Below, piece by piece: positions 63,114 through 64,000 of a stretch of 64,000 nucleotides of DNA. The stretch is taken from contig JAXHSW010000006.1 of assembly GCA_034190295.1 (NCBI GenBank), positions 1 to 64,000 on the forward strand. Direction: 5' to 3'. The notes under the pieces were generated by a model, which saw only the letters and a program-made list of their open reading frames with translations, was not told the DNA's origin and ran no database searches. Made by a program: the position numbers and the translations under genes. The DNA is from Okeania sp034190295. GTDB lineage: Bacteria; Cyanobacteriota; Cyanobacteriia; Cyanobacteriales; Microcoleaceae. Each line of letters opens with the position of its first letter. The stretch's first letter is position 1.

Positions 63114-64000
63114 ATGAAAATTGCTTATATTAAACCTAGTTTCCCTAATGAAAAAAGAGTCGGTTTATTACCACAACATTTATCCTACTGTAGTTCAGAA
63201 GACGAACGTAGATTTGAACAAGGTTATGGGGAAAGTTTAGATATTCCTAATGCAGTTTATGGAGAAAGTGGTGGTTATTCTCGCGAAAGTCTATTTGCTT
63301 GGGCAGATGTAATTTATTGTATTAAAGTTCCCCAACCCGAAGATTATCAATACTTTAGAGAAAATCAAACTCTTGTAGGTTGGATTCATCCACTTGGTTC
63401 TGGAGAACATTTTATGGAGAACTGCGCGAAACCGAAAAATATGACAGTATTTGATGTAACGAATCGTATTTCTATTCGTCATTGTCAAGGAAGAGCGCAC
63501 ATTTTAAATGTTCCGAGAGACATAACTCGCAAAAATAGTGTATTAGCGGGATATGCTTCTACGATGCAAGCCATTACCCTCCGGGGTGGTGTACTGCAAA
63601 ACCAGATAATTGCTGTGTTTAGCTCTGGCAATGTTGCTTATGGGGCAATGAAATATTTAGCCAAAAAAGGTATCGATCCATTGTTACGCAGGAGAAGTAA
63701 TCTCGATTTAATGCAGCGAGAATTTAGTAGTTACGACATCTTTATCAATGGAGTAGAAATTGATGAAGGGGAAAACCCAATTGTGACTCAAGAAATGCTG
63801 GATTCGATGAAACCGGGAGCATGGATTATTGATGTAGCAGCAGATGCAGGAAGAGCTATTGAAGGAACAAAATATACCTCAATTGATAATCCTATCTATA
63901 CTGATGAGCAAGGACATACTTTTTATGTCGTTAATAATTCTCCATCTCTTCTCTACAGAGAAAGTAGTGAAGCAGTGAGTGAGGGTTATGCTAAACATTT
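63114..64000 (+). CDS. N5-(carboxyethyl)ornithine synthase-like dehydrogenase (partial)
   Basis: The ATG at 63114 opens a frame that runs to the window edge without a stop (295 codons seen). The start MKIAYIKPSFPNEKRVGLLP is the alanine dehydrogenase/transhydrogenase N-terminal signature, and FSSGNVAYGAMKYLAKKG is its Rossmann G-x-G/N-V-A-x-G loop. PGAWIIDVAADAGRAIEGTK and YVVNNSPSLLYRESS fit the family. N5-(1-carboxyethyl)ornithine synthase from lactococci, which reductively condenses ornithine with pyruvate, is the nearest characterised relative I know. It is 91 bp after the PP-loop gene and co-directional, so it is part of the same cluster. The start codon has a GAAGAGAG too far upstream (about 24 bp) to be a normal ribosome binding site. 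Confidence 0.8.
   Translation, partial: MKIAYIKPSFPNEKRVGLLPQHLSYCSSEDERRFEQGYGESLDIPNAVYGESGGYSRESLFAWADVIYCIKVPQPEDYQYFRENQTLVGWIHPLGSGEHFMENCAKPKNMTVFDVTNRISIRHCQGRAHILNVPRDITRKNSVLAGYASTMQAITLRGGVLQNQIIAVFSSGNVAYGAMKYLAKKGIDPLLRRRSNLDLMQREFSSYDIFINGVEIDEGENPIVTQEMLDSMKPGAWIIDVAADAGRAIEGTKYTSIDNPIYTDEQGHTFYVVNNSPSLLYRESSEAVSEGYAKH

Noticed and set aside
59361..64000. Carbapenem- or clavam-type beta-lactam cluster
   Set aside because: An oxygenase and a PP-loop enzyme recall such clusters, but there is no carboxyethylarginine synthase or carboxymethylproline synthase, and a 1-carboxyethyl product would not give a beta-amino acid for lactam closure.
1..64000. tRNA or rRNA genes, group II introns, complete insertion sequences
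   Set aside because: I looked for T-loop signatures, intron domain V, reverse transcriptase and transposase motifs and saw none that I could support; a covariance-model scan would be needed to exclude tRNAs fully.

Overview
The window looks like part of a draft chromosome of a filamentous, probably marine, cyanobacterium of the Okeania/Trichodesmium/Moorea/Lyngbya type. That placement is inference. It rests on an AT-rich sequence with more than 20 GCGATCGC (HIP1) sites, on genes of cyanobacterial type (phytol-kinase-like protein, AcnB, a DUF2949 protein, a PAS/LOV/GAF/GGDEF/EAL sensor), on low coding density, and on abundant short repeats and decaying genes. Four runs of exactly 100 N interrupt it, and all four fall inside tandem repeats.

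Layout. 0.3-1 kb: Uma2 nuclease. 1.4-6.3 kb: a compact four-gene cassette of two P-loop GTPase-like proteins (the second fused to seven WD40 repeats), a CD225/dispanin membrane protein and a membrane-anchored repeat protein. 6.3-11.5 kb: an NAD locus on the minus strand (NrtR-like regulator, NadD, an ADP-ribosylglycohydrolase, PncB) with a 52-bp tandem repeat array and a 19-bp perfect palindrome upstream of pncB. 12-20 kb: a 49-aa protein, a phytol-kinase-like protein, and a 1375-aa c-di-GMP enzyme with a LOV-like domain. 20.3-22.9 kb: acnB. 23-32.8 kb: a defence island holding a BglII-type restriction-modification set with controller protein, a second methyltransferase unit, a nonsense-interrupted DUF2442 gene, an IetAS-like AAA ATPase/subtilase pair, and an ABC-type ATPase next to a TOPRIM-like gene broken by an in-frame stop. 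34-36.6 kb: glgP. 36.65-40.26 kb: about 40 copies of an ~86-bp hairpin-containing tandem repeat.

40.4-43.1 kb: three double-glycine-leader precursor genes whose products are very rich in Tyr (two also in Arg), divergent from an HlyD export adaptor. 43.8-49.6 kb: a secreted protein, a GH1 glycosidase, a SnoaL-like protein, a DUF2949 gene with a 414-bp partial tandem duplication, and a conserved acidic protein. 49.9-53 kb: a two-gene phosphorelay. 53.7-58.3 kb: small membrane proteins, a NucS-like nuclease and a glycosyltransferase. 59.3 kb to the end: a probable amino-acid-derived biosynthetic cluster (PLP decarboxylase, Fe/2OG oxygenase, PP-loop enzyme, N5-carboxyethylornithine-synthase-like dehydrogenase) that runs off the window.

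The intergenic DNA is not empty. It carries at least four families of short inverted-repeat elements. One has direct evidence of transposition: five copies have TATMA...-type terminal inverted repeats, each flanked by an identical 3-bp direct repeat, and one of them splits a sequence motif that is intact elsewhere in the window. The systems I find most worth follow-up are the Tyr/Arg-rich peptide family with its shared upstream CTCCGGA element, the GTPase/WD40/dispanin cassette, and the biosynthetic cluster at the right edge.
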